From contig JAZURE010000024.1 of NCBI GenBank assembly GCA_045606045.1, positions 1-64,000 on the forward strand: a stretch of DNA of 64,000 nt, written 5' to 3'. Source of the stretch: RGIG8748 sp045606045. Lineage in GTDB: Bacteria > Bacillota > Clostridia > UMGS1810. Within the stretch, counting starts at the first letter, position 1; every line of letters begins with the position of its first letter. A model generated the notes under the pieces. The model was not told where the DNA came from, made no database searches, and worked only from the letters and a program-made list of their open reading frames with translations. Made by a program: the position numbers and the translations under genes. Positions 1-6,774 of the stretch are shown in pieces.

Positions 1-2
1 CG

Positions 3-425
3 ATGATTGAAAACCTTGAGCTTGAGCAGGAAAATATCCTGATTGGGAGAATCAGAGATATGGAAAACCGTGCTACATACGACAGGATACTTGAAAAAAG
101 AAAGGTTGAAATAGAAAACCTTAAAACAAAAATTCAAGACATACTGAATATGGAACAGACGGTTAAAAAGCGTAAAAAGGAAATCAAGGAAAGCATCGAT
201 ATACTTGACGGAATCATAGCAGAAGGTGCAATCAGCAATGTAAACCTAAGGCTTCTCGTAAAAGAAATTATAGTTCTCGATATGGAGAACAACGAGCTTG
301 CCCTGGTGATAGTAATGAATGCACCATTCGGTGAGTATGGTGAGATATTCGATGACGATGGAAATGTAACCCTTGCACACAATGGAGATTACAAACCAAT
401 ACCTCTCCAAGAAGTTAAAAATTAA
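3..425 (+). CDS. Serine recombinase-like protein, C-terminal fragment
   Basis: This is the 3' end of a gene that probably began left of the window. The first in-frame ATG is at base 3, but nothing shows that it is the real start. The 140 visible residues have a charged, heptad-like helix over roughly residues 5-70. A short beta-rich tail follows (LLVKEIIVLDMENNELALVI). This arrangement is typical of the C-terminal region of large serine recombinases/resolvases, whose catalytic Ser domain would lie outside the window. Such enzymes integrate or excise mobile elements. It ends just before a tRNA-Leu cluster and runs opposite to it. Family assignment rests on the tail only, so it is tentative. 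Confidence 0.55.
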   Translation: MIENLELEQENILIGRIRDMENRATYDRILEKRKVEIENLKTKIQDILNMEQTVKKRKKEIKESIDILDGIIAEGAISNVNLRLLVKEIIVLDMENNELALVIVMNAPFGEYGEIFDDDGNVTLAHNGDYKPIPLQEVKN

Positions 426-462
426 AAGAAAAAGTGCTTACGGGAGAAATCTCGTAAGCACT
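426..462 (-). terminator. Intrinsic terminator of tRNA-Leu(CAG)
   Basis: On the minus strand a 10-bp perfect stem (AGTGCTTACG / CGTAAGCACT) is followed by TTTTTCTTTT. It lies directly downstream of the tRNA-Leu gene and just beyond the stop of the convergent recombinase fragment. Confidence 0.8.
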
Positions 463-469
463 AGGAAAA

Positions 470-556
470 TGGTGCAGGTAACAGGACTTGAACCTGCATG
501 AAATTGCTTTCACATGGACCTGAACCATGCGCGTCTGCCAATTCCGCCATACCTGC
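470..556 (-). tRNA. tRNA-Leu (anticodon CAG)
   Basis: The minus strand folds as a class II tRNA. The acceptor stem is GCAGGTA/TACCTGC and the D-arm contains GGAATTGGCAGA. The anticodon stem CATGG/CCATG encloses the loop TTCAGGT with anticodon CAG. There is a long variable arm and a T-arm with GGTTCAAGTCC. The 3' CCA is encoded (470-472). It is followed by an intrinsic terminator. Confidence 0.95.
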
Positions 557-591
557 ATATTAAATTATAACCCCATAATTTTTACACGGGA

Positions 592-685
592 GAGATAACC
601 CCGAGGAGGAGCGAAACCGCTTAATCCTCATATGTGAAAACGGATAAACCGAATTCAATCACTTTTCACCGATATGACGCGAGCA
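592..685. repeat. Hairpin-rich stretch replacing the 3' half of a tRNA-Leu
   Basis: This segment lies where the 3' half of the neighbouring broken tRNA should be. On the plus strand it contains a small GCG-AAAC-CGC hairpin, then TTAATCCTC, then a longer hairpin with arms CATATGTGAAAA and TTTTCACCGATATG. The order (small hairpin, TCCTC, large hairpin) resembles the palindromes at 29935-30126 and 49078-49320. The resemblance is weak and the call is tentative. Confidence 0.35.
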
Positions 686-720
686 GAACCGTGCGCGTCT
701 GCCAATTCCGCCACAGGTGC
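686..720 (-). pseudogene. 5' fragment of a tRNA-Leu gene
   Basis: The minus strand carries a tRNA-Leu 5' half: acceptor strand GCACCTG, D-arm with GGAATTGGCAGA, and the 5' side of the anticodon stem ending CACGGTTC. It shares a 22-base block with the intact tRNA-Leu(CAG) nearby. Similarity stops inside the anticodon loop. No matching T-arm or 3' acceptor strand is found in the next 130 bases, so the gene looks truncated. An interrupting intron is unlikely because the 3' half is absent. Confidence 0.7.
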
Positions 721-748
721 GAATGTATTAAATTAAACTTTTGAGTTG

Positions 749-795
749 AAATAAAAATCGCATACCAAATATATGATTTATATATCTGGCATGCG
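749..795 (-). terminator. Intrinsic terminator of tRNA-Leu(GAG)
   Basis: On the minus strand an interrupted hairpin (CGCAT..CCA..ATATAT pairing with ATATAT..TGG..ATGCG) is followed by TTTTTATTT. It lies just downstream of the tRNA-Leu(GAG) gene. Confidence 0.7.
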
Positions 796-802
796 GTAGA
801 AT

Positions 803-886
803 TGGTGCGAGCAGTGGGACTTGAACCCACACGTCATAAACACACGCCCCTCAAACGTGCCTGTCTGCCAATTCCAGCATGCTCGC
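803..886 (-). tRNA. tRNA-Leu (anticodon GAG)
   Basis: The minus strand folds as a class II tRNA with acceptor GCGAGCA/TGCTCGC. The D-arm contains GGAATTGGCAGA. The anticodon stem CACGT/GCGTG encloses the loop TTGAGGG with anticodon GAG. A variable arm and a T-arm with GGTTCAAGTCC follow. CCA is encoded at 803-805. It forms a Leu tRNA cluster with the CAG isoacceptor and the broken copy. Confidence 0.95.
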
Positions 887-1010
887 GTTTCAACATGAAT
901 TAGTATACCACACCAGATGGCGTTTGTCAACAAAAAAATTCATGTTTTTTAAAAAAATTTTCAAAGCCAAAAAACCGATTATAAATTCGGTTTTCTGGCT
1001 TTTGGAAAAT

Positions 1011-2489
1011 TTAGAGAATAATGCAAATAAGTCCGCCACTTCCTTCGTTTATAATCCTTTGCAGAGTTTCCTGAAGCTTAAATCTTGCATCGTCGGGCAT
1101 GCGCATAAGCTTGCCGCGCAGATCCTCGTTTACCAGGTCATGAAGCGACTTTCCGAATATGTTTGTATTCCATATGGATTTGGGGTCTACTTCAAATTCT
1201 TTTAGCAGATAGTGAACAAGCTCCTCAGATTGCTTTTCGCTTCCTACAATGGGAGATACGGTTGTTTCTATATCTGCCCGTATCATATGGATGCTGGGTG
1301 CACTTGCACGCAGTCTCACACCGAATTTGTTGCCCTGCTTTACAATCTCGGGTTCTTCAAGGCTTAGTTCTTCTATGCCGGGTGATACAATGCCGTAGCC
1401 CGTAGAGCGCACCTCGTCGAGTGCAGCAGAGATTTTGTCATATTCCTGCTGGGTTTTGGATAGGCTTCTCATAAGGCTCATAAGAGAGTCCTTTCCCGTG
1501 ATTTCAAAGCCTGTTTCTTCACCGAGAATTTTGTAGTATAAATCCTCGTTTGTATTTACTTTTACGCGCACGGTGCCGTCGCCAAGGTTAATGGACTCTA
1601 TAGCGGACTCGGTAATGCTGTCACAGTTTTTGAGTGTTTGAGCTATTTTTTTGGCATCGCTTATCTTTGAGACATTCTTTATAGATGAAAAAATATTATC
1701 AAAGATTTCTTTTTTGAGCCAGTGCTCATTTTCAAGTACATCCACCCAGTTTGGCATATCTACGCCTATTTCCTTTAGCGGAAATTCAAACAGCACCTTT
1801 TCTATTATGGAATTTATGTCTTCTTTGGTAAGCAGGGCACAGTTGACTGCCAGTACGGGAACAGAATGCTTGGCTTCTATTGCCCTTTTGGCTTCTATTG
1901 CACATGCGGCATTGGGGTTTACGCAGTTAAGAAGCACCACAAAGGGCTTTCCAAGCTCCTTTAATTCGTTTATTACTCTGTCCTCGGCAGGTATGTATGC
2001 CTCGCGCTCGATGTCTGTTATAGTTCCGTCGCTGGTAACTACAAGTCCTATGTTTGAGTGGTCGCAGATTACCTTGTGAGTTCCTTTTTCCGCAGCCTCG
2101 GCAAATGGTATTTCGTTTTCCGACCACGGTGTTTTTACCATTCGGGGTGCATTTTCTTCTATATATCCTAACGCAGAGTCTATTATATATCCTACGCAGT
2201 CTATCATGCGAACATTAAACCTTGCGTTGTCTGACAAGGTAATCTCCACAGCTTCGTTGGGTACAAATTTGGGCTCTGTGGTCATTATGGTTTTTCCTGC
2301 GCTGCTCTGCGGCAATTCATCGCGTGCTCTTTCCCGCTTGAATGCGTTGTCGATGTTGGGTATAACAAGAAGGTCCATAAATTTTTTAATAAAGGTTGAT
2401 TTTCCTGTTCTTACAGGCCCCACAACTCCTATGTACACATCGCCGTTTGAGCGTTTTGAAATGTCATTGTAGATATTGTATTCTGCCAT
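1011..2489 (-). CDS. spoIVA: Stage IV sporulation protein A (coat morphogenesis ATPase)
   Basis: SpoIVA is the ATP-hydrolysing scaffold that polymerises around the forespore and anchors the spore coat. The protein is 492 aa, the usual length of the family. Walker A is GPVRTGKST at residues 24-32, and the protein ends with the conserved GGLICIIL tail. The ATG at 2489 is chosen because GGAGG lies at suitable spacing upstream; an in-frame extension of 34 residues has no such site. A sigma-E-like promoter lies 33-61 bases upstream, so expression in the mother cell is expected. It is separated from the upstream hpf gene by a terminator. The gene marks the organism as a spore former or a recent descendant of one. 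Confidence 0.97.
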   Translation of the reverse strand: MAEYNIYNDISKRSNGDVYIGVVGPVRTGKSTFIKKFMDLLVIPNIDNAFKRERARDELPQSSAGKTIMTTEPKFVPNEAVEITLSDNARFNVRMIDCVGYIIDSALGYIEENAPRMVKTPWSENEIPFAEAAEKGTHKVICDHSNIGLVVTSDGTITDIEREAYIPAEDRVINELKELGKPFVVLLNCVNPNAACAIEAKRAIEAKHSVPVLAVNCALLTKEDINSIIEKVLFEFPLKEIGVDMPNWVDVLENEHWLKKEIFDNIFSSIKNVSKISDAKKIAQTLKNCDSITESAIESINLGDGTVRVKVNTNEDLYYKILGEETGFEITGKDSLMSLMRSLSKTQQEYDKISAALDEVRSTGYGIVSPGIEELSLEEPEIVKQGNKFGVRLRASAPSIHMIRADIETTVSPIVGSEKQSEELVHYLLKEFEVDPKSIWNTNIFGKSLHDLVNEDLRGKLMRMPDDARFKLQETLQRIINEGSGGLICIIL

Positions 2490-2521
2490 AATTAGCCTCC
2501 ACACTTTGTACTTTTTTGTAC

Positions 2522-2550
2522 ATTGTATGAGGGGAGAGGAGAGATTATGC
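2522..2550 (-). promoter_or_regulatory. Sigma-E-type promoter for spoIVA
   Basis: On the minus strand GCATAAT (-35, 2544-2550) and CATACAAT (-10, 2522-2529) are separated by 14 bases. This is close to the sigma-E consensus (about KMATATT, 14-15 bp, CATACAnT), and SpoIVA is a sigma-E regulon member in Bacillus. Confidence 0.65.
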
Positions 2551-2572
2551 AAAAAGAAACAACAGATATATA

Positions 2573-2605
2573 TAAAACAAGGAGCCTGCAACTTTCACAG
2601 GCTCC
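2573..2605 (-). terminator. Intrinsic terminator of hpf
   Basis: On the minus strand the stem GGAGCCTG/CAGGCTCC is followed by TTGTTTTAT. It lies between hpf and the spoIVA promoter. Confidence 0.8.
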
Positions 2606-2617
2606 TTTGCGGGTATT

Positions 2618-3139
2618 TTATTCGAGCTCTATAAGACCATAGTTTCCGTCTTTTCTCTTATATACTACATTCTTGTCCATGGTGTCGGAATTCTGAAATA
2701 TATAGAATGTATGTCCCAAAAGGTTCATCTGCAGAATTGCTTCCTCTGCGCTCATGGGTTTTGCGGAATAGGTTTTTGTTTTTACTATTTTAAATTCATT
2801 TTCTTCCTCTACATCGCCAAATTCCGCTTCGTATTCAAAGGCGCCCAGTCTTAATTGCTTTTCGAGTCGGGTTTTCTGCTTTCTTATCTGTCTTTCCAGT
2901 ACATCCTCAACTCTGTCTATAGATGCGTACATATCGGGCTCTGTAACCTCTGCTCTGTAGATTATGCCCTTGTGTTGTACCGTTACTTCTATTGTGTGGT
3001 TGTCCTTTTGTACAGATAGTGTTACATCTGCAGTAGCTTCATCTCCAAAGAATTTGTCAAGCTTGGATAGCTTGTTTGTGGTATAATCTCTAAGACCGGG
3101 TGTAACATCAATTTTTCTTCCTGTGATTTGTAATTTCAT
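2618..3139 (-). CDS. hpf: Ribosome hibernation promoting factor, long form
   Basis: This 173-aa protein has the two parts of long HPF. The N-terminal S30AE/RaiA-like domain (about residues 1-95) binds the small-subunit decoding region. The C-terminal dimerisation domain (about 115-173) contains FKIVKTKTYSAKPMSAEEA and the ending YGLIELE. Long HPF drives 70S pairing into inactive 100S ribosomes in stationary phase. It has its own sigma-A-like promoter (3193-3221) and terminator, so it is probably monocistronic. A small inverted repeat (GAAGAAT/ATTCTTC) lies in its 5' leader. The identification is confident. Confidence 0.95.
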   Translation of the reverse strand: MKLQITGRKIDVTPGLRDYTTNKLSKLDKFFGDEATADVTLSVQKDNHTIEVTVQHKGIIYRAEVTEPDMYASIDRVEDVLERQIRKQKTRLEKQLRLGAFEYEAEFGDVEEENEFKIVKTKTYSAKPMSAEEAILQMNLLGHTFYIFQNSDTMDKNVVYKRKDGNYGLIELE

Positions 3140-3192
3140 ACTTATACCTTCTTTCGCAATGAATTGGAAGAATCATCATTCTTCTTGATTTC

Positions 3193-3221
3193 ATTATACC
3201 ACATATCTTGTGTAAAATCAA
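3193..3221 (-). promoter_or_regulatory. Sigma-A-like promoter for hpf
   Basis: On the minus strand TTGATT (3216-3221) and TATAAT (3193-3198) are separated by 17 bases, upstream of the hpf start. Confidence 0.7.
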
Positions 3222-3306
3222 TAAAACAAATGCACTTTTTATAAAGAAAACTGTTGAATTTTCATGACAGAAGTGTGTTAAATTTATGTTAAATTGTGAT
3301 TTTTTA

Positions 3307-3334
3307 TTGACTTTTGTGCTATTTCTGCTATAAT
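3307..3334 (+). promoter_or_regulatory. Sigma-A-like promoter for the riboswitch leader
   Basis: TTGACT (3307-3312), a 16-base spacer and TATAAT (3329-3334) place the transcript start near 3341, just ahead of the riboswitch P1 stem. Confidence 0.8.
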
Positions 3335-3347
3335 GATAGTGTTGGAA

Positions 3348-3445
3348 ATAAAAGGGAGTAGCCTACGATGTTTTCGTTACATATGCGTCAGTACGGTACA
3401 GAATATATTCTGTCCTGCGTATGTATTAAATGGCAAGACTTTTAT
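3348..3445 (+). promoter_or_regulatory. yybP-ykoY family (manganese-type) riboswitch aptamer
   Basis: The two signature loops of this class are present: AGGGAGTAGC (from 3353) near the 5' end and GGCAAGACTT near the 3' end. P1 pairs ATAAAAG (3348-3354) with CTTTTAT (3439-3445). GCC (3361-3363) pairs with GGC (3432-3434). A short ACGA/TCGT hairpin follows. A long arm starting at GCGTCAGTACG closes with CGTATGT. The class binds Mn2+ in characterised members and controls metal homeostasis genes. Here it precedes a sodium-pump subunit gene. The fold was drawn by eye. Confidence 0.85.
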
Positions 3446-3471
3446 CACTTGTGTGGTAGAGGTCTTTTTTT
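3435..3471 (+). terminator. Riboswitch-controlled intrinsic terminator
   Basis: AAGACTTTTATCAC (3435-3448) pairs without gaps, including some G-T pairs, with GTGGTAGAGGTCTT (3453-3466). A run of Ts follows to 3471. The 5' arm of this hairpin is the 3' strand of riboswitch P1, so the two folds exclude each other. Ligand binding would block termination and turn the gene on. Confidence 0.85.
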
Positions 3472-3504
3472 GTTGGCTGTTCCATATTACAGGAGGTATT
3501 AACG

Positions 3505-4614
3505 ATGCAGGAACTTTTTGGAAATGTCCTGAACTTTGAATGGCCCATGCTTGTAATGTGGGCTATAGGCGGTATACTTATATACCTTGCAATAGCCAAG
3601 GATATGGAGCCTACGCTGCTTCTCCCTATGGGTTTTGGAGCGATACTTGTAAATCTGCCTATGTCGGGAGCTATAACTCAGGCAGGTGAGGAGGGTGCTC
3701 TCTCCATACTTTTTGATGCGGGTATTTCAAACGAGCTTTTTCCGCTTATACTATTTATAGGTATAGGTGCAATGATTGACTTCGGTCCGCTTTTATCCAA
3801 TCCCAAGCTTATGATATTCGGTGCGGCGGCACAGTTTGGTATATTTATGACGCTTAGTCTTGCATCGCTTTTTGGATTTGATTTAAACGATGCGGCATCC
3901 ATAGGCATAATAGGTGCGGCAGATGGTCCCACCTCAATAGTAGTTGCGCAGAAACTTAATTCGAGCTATGTAGGTGCTATAATGGTTGCGGCGTACTCGT
4001 ACATGGCGCTTGTCCCCATAGTACAGCCACCTGTGATTAAGCTTCTTACTACCAAAAGGGAAAGATGCATAAAGATGCCCTATGAGGAGAAGAATGTTTC
4101 AAAGCTTACAAGAATACTCTTCCCCATAATCATAACAATAGTAGTAGGTATAGTAGCACCCAAGAGCGTATCGCTTGTAGGATTTCTTATGTTTGGTAAT
4201 CTCATCCGTGAGTGCGGTGTACTCAATTCCCTTTCCGAAACCGCACAAAAGGTGCTTGCTAACCTTGTTACCATATTCTTAGGTATTGTAATTGCCACAA
4301 AGATGCACTATGCAGATTTCTTAACGGGCGAAACACTTCTTATAATAGCACTTGGACTTTTTGCCTTTATTTTTGATACAGCAGGCGGTGTAATCTTTGC
4401 AAAGATTTTAAATCTCTTTACAAAGAAGAAGATAAACCCCATGATAGGTGCGGCAGGTATCTCTGCATTCCCCATGTCTGCAAGAGTTATACACAAGATG
4501 GGCTTAAAAGAAGACCCCTCGAACTTCCTGCTTATGCATACTGTAGGTGTTAATGTATCTGGACAGATAGCCTCTGTAATAGCAGGCGGTCTTATATTAA
4601 ATCTTATAGGTTAA
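3505..4614 (+). CDS. Sodium ion-translocating decarboxylase, beta subunit
   Basis: This 369-aa integral membrane protein belongs to the OadB/GcdB/MmdB family, which couples decarboxylation of a carboxybiotin carrier to Na+ export. It has about nine or more hydrophobic segments. It carries the family motif GAADGPTSI (about residues 138-146), whose Asp is needed for Na+ movement. A second conserved helix contains GAAGISAFPMSARV. The ATG at 3505 has AGGAGG upstream. No alpha, gamma or biotin-carrier subunit is next to it, so the complex must use subunits encoded elsewhere, or the protein works alone. A manganese-type riboswitch and its terminator precede it. Which decarboxylase it serves cannot be told from this window. 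Confidence 0.9.
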   Translation: MQELFGNVLNFEWPMLVMWAIGGILIYLAIAKDMEPTLLLPMGFGAILVNLPMSGAITQAGEEGALSILFDAGISNELFPLILFIGIGAMIDFGPLLSNPKLMIFGAAAQFGIFMTLSLASLFGFDLNDAASIGIIGAADGPTSIVVAQKLNSSYVGAIMVAAYSYMALVPIVQPPVIKLLTTKRERCIKMPYEEKNVSKLTRILFPIIITIVVGIVAPKSVSLVGFLMFGNLIRECGVLNSLSETAQKVLANLVTIFLGIVIATKMHYADFLTGETLLIIALGLFAFIFDTAGGVIFAKILNLFTKKKINPMIGAAGISAFPMSARVIHKMGLKEDPSNFLLMHTVGVNVSGQIASVIAGGLILNLIG

Positions 4615-4887
4615 GCACACGGGAATTGAACCCCGTATGCCTTAAATTTTTAAAATTTGCACACTTTTTATTTGTCGTCCTCGCAAGGCGTCAGCCTTCC
4701 TTCGTCCTCCGCATAAAAATTGCACTAAATTTTATGCATTTAAGGTCGAAGAGTTTTAAAATAGACAAATTTGTATGAGACAAGTAAAATCCCGCAGGGA
4801 ATACTATAGGTATTTCCAAGAGATTTTATGCGGTATCAGACGAATTTGACATTTTAAAACCATGCGGGGTTCAACTCCCGTGTGCTT
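4613..4887. repeat. 275-bp palindromic element between convergent genes
   Basis: Inverted ends AAGCACACGGGA-TTGAACCCCG occur at both sides (4613-4635 and 4865-4887) with one mismatch. They include the stop codons of both flanking convergent genes. Inside are several nested hairpins: AAGGC/GCCTT, then GTCCTC, then GCATAAAA/TTTTATGC, and further right AAAATC..GGGAATAC pairing with GTATTTCC..GATTTT. No coding potential is seen. The outer stem could end transcription from both sides. Confidence 0.75.
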
Positions 4888-5563
4888 ACTTAAACAGTCC
4901 TGTCCCTACGCGCACTATGGTGGAATTCTCCTCCACGGCTACGGCATAATCGTTTGTCATGCCCATAGACAGACACTCCATACTAACATTATCTAATTTT
5001 TTGCGCGATATGTCAACAGAAATTTTGTACAAATCCGAAAAAATTTGATGTAATTCGTCATTTTCCGCATCGAAAGGTGCCATGGTCATAAGTCCCCTGA
5101 CCCTTATGTGCGGATAAGTGCTTGCCTTGCTTACAAAATCAAACACCTCTGAGGGAGAAATTCCGCTTTTGGACTCCTCACCCGATACATTAACCTCTAT
5201 TAATATATCCATAACCTTGTCTATGCGTGCACACTGCCTTTCTATCTCCTCCATAAGAGAATAAGACTCAACGGAATGTATCATGCACACCTTGTCGGCA
5301 ATGTACTTCACCTTGTTTTTCTGAAGATGCCCTATTATGTGCCATCTTACATCGCCCTTTACATCGTCATACTTTGACAAAAGCTCCTGTACTCTGTTTT
5401 CGCCAAGGTCGCAAAGTCCAAGCGATACCGCCTCGTTTATCCTGTCGGCATCTATTGTCTTTGTAACCGCAAGGATTGTAACGGAGTCGGGATTTCTGCC
5501 TGCCTTTTCGCAGGCTTCGGATATGTTTTTCTTTATTTCGTTAAGATTTTGTTCTATGCTCAT
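4886..5563 (-). CDS. yggS: YggS-family PLP-binding protein (PLP homeostasis)
   Basis: This 225-aa single-domain TIM-barrel protein binds pyridoxal phosphate without known catalysis and helps balance PLP and amino/keto acid pools. The PLP lysine is K35 in ILAVTKT. GENRVQEL, WHIIGHLQKNK and the C-terminal SMGMTNDYAVAV...VRVGTGLF motifs are all present. It overlaps the upstream HlyD-like gene by 4 bases (ATGA), so it is the last gene of the miaA operon. Its stop codon lies inside the palindromic element 4613-4887. The family is certain; the cellular role is inferred from homologues. Confidence 0.95.
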   Translation of the reverse strand: MSIEQNLNEIKKNISEACEKAGRNPDSVTILAVTKTIDADRINEAVSLGLCDLGENRVQELLSKYDDVKGDVRWHIIGHLQKNKVKYIADKVCMIHSVESYSLMEEIERQCARIDKVMDILIEVNVSGEESKSGISPSEVFDFVSKASTYPHIRVRGLMTMAPFDAENDELHQIFSDLYKISVDISRKKLDNVSMECLSMGMTNDYAVAVEENSTIVRVGTGLFK

Positions 5564-6774
5564 GATATTTTTTCGCCTTCCTTTAATTCGCGTTTGGACG
5601 AGGTTACTACCTCATCATAGAGGAGAAGTCCTCCGCGCGAGGTGTTGTCCTCTTCCACGATTGCATAAACCGTATCCTTGTAGAGCACATTTACCTCTTT
5701 AAAATACACTATGCCGTCCACCACGGTAAATACTCCCGTTTTGCCGTCCTTTACCCTAAGTGCCGCTATGGGTACCTTGAGTCCCGAATATTTACTTCTT
5801 ACAAGGTCTATCTCCACAAACCTTTCACGCATTGCCCATGTGCAGTCCTTGTCCGAGGTTGCAATTACAAGGTAGTTTCCGTTTACAGGGGTGGATATAT
5901 AGCTAATCTTTGCGGCTGAATCGTTTTCGTGGTTTTTGGCTCTTATGTATACCGGAGAGCCTTCCTTGAGCTTTGATATCTCCTTTTGTGTGGCTACAAA
6001 TGCCACAGACCATTGCGTGCTCTCTATGATTTTGCACACAGATTCTTTGGATTTCTTTGCTTTGTCACTATCGTGCATCTTTGTGACCGATTCAAAGTCA
6101 TAGGGTGTCATTTCTCCTATGGCGGAAGGAGTTAAGATGTCCTCAAAGCCGTCTACGGTTGTGGTGTATATTCCTGCCGCAGGGGCATATATATCCTGCT
6201 TGGAGCCGCCGAGCTTCTTTTCGGCGTCTTCCTTTTCTTTCATAAGCTTTCTTAAGGTTTCATCAGTATAATCAACACCCTTTTGGAGAGCATTCTTTCT
6301 GTCATTTAAGAGGTTTAAGTCATTAAGTATACTCATAACCTCTTTCATGTCGCCGATTTCCGATGATTTGTATACCTCACGTACTTTTAAGTCCATAGCC
6401 GAGTCTACCTGAAATGCGCCAACCTCGCTTATACCAAACTGCTCGCGCACCTTGGTTATTTCTTCAATGCGGGCATTTATGCGCTGGAGAGATGCCTTGG
6501 CGCTTTCGTCTATCTCGGTTTCATATATGCTTGCTATGTGCTTGTTTTTCCTTACCATTTCGTTATCGTCGGCATGGGATTCGAGCACACCCGACTTTTC
6601 GGCTTCTATAACGGTTTCGTCACGTATTACAACCGCACTGAACGAATGTGATTTTTCCATTTCGCCGTGGCGTATTACCTCATACTTAATGCCGTCGGAA
6701 AATATGAGTGATACAATCACCGCAATAAGCATGACTGCACACGGAACAAGCAAAACTTTGAACAATTTTTTCAT
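5560..6774 (-). CDS. HlyD/membrane-fusion-like single-pass membrane protein
   Basis: The 404-aa protein starts with a short basic segment and one membrane helix (residues about 5-27), so most of it should lie outside the cell. Residues about 70-190 contain lipoyl-like and coiled-coil parts, and residues about 260-400 form beta-rich barrel-like segments. This resembles HlyD-family adaptor proteins of efflux systems, but no ABC or RND partner is nearby. A homologue with this layout is often placed next to yggS and cell-division genes in Clostridia, so a cell-envelope role is possible. It starts 4 bases inside the end of miaA and overlaps yggS by 4 bases, so the three are probably co-translated. 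Confidence 0.7.
   Translation of the reverse strand: MKKLFKVLLVPCAVMLIAVIVSLIFSDGIKYEVIRHGEMEKSHSFSAVVIRDETVIEAEKSGVLESHADDNEMVRKNKHIASIYETEIDESAKASLQRINARIEEITKVREQFGISEVGAFQVDSAMDLKVREVYKSSEIGDMKEVMSILNDLNLLNDRKNALQKGVDYTDETLRKLMKEKEDAEKKLGGSKQDIYAPAAGIYTTTVDGFEDILTPSAIGEMTPYDFESVTKMHDSDKAKKSKESVCKIIESTQWSVAFVATQKEISKLKEGSPVYIRAKNHENDSAAKISYISTPVNGNYLVIATSDKDCTWAMRERFVEIDLVRSKYSGLKVPIAALRVKDGKTGVFTVVDGIVYFKEVNVLYKDTVYAIVEEDNTSRGGLLLYDEVVTSSKRELKEGEKIS

Noticed and set aside
592..720. Group I intron in a tRNA-Leu anticodon loop
   Set aside because: The break point fits, but only about 100 bases follow and no 3' tRNA half exists; group I introns are longer and leave both exons.
3333..3539. 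A 68-codon open frame upstream of the decarboxylase gene
   Set aside because: It lies entirely over the riboswitch aptamer and terminator and runs out of frame into the next gene; the RNA structure explains the sequence better.
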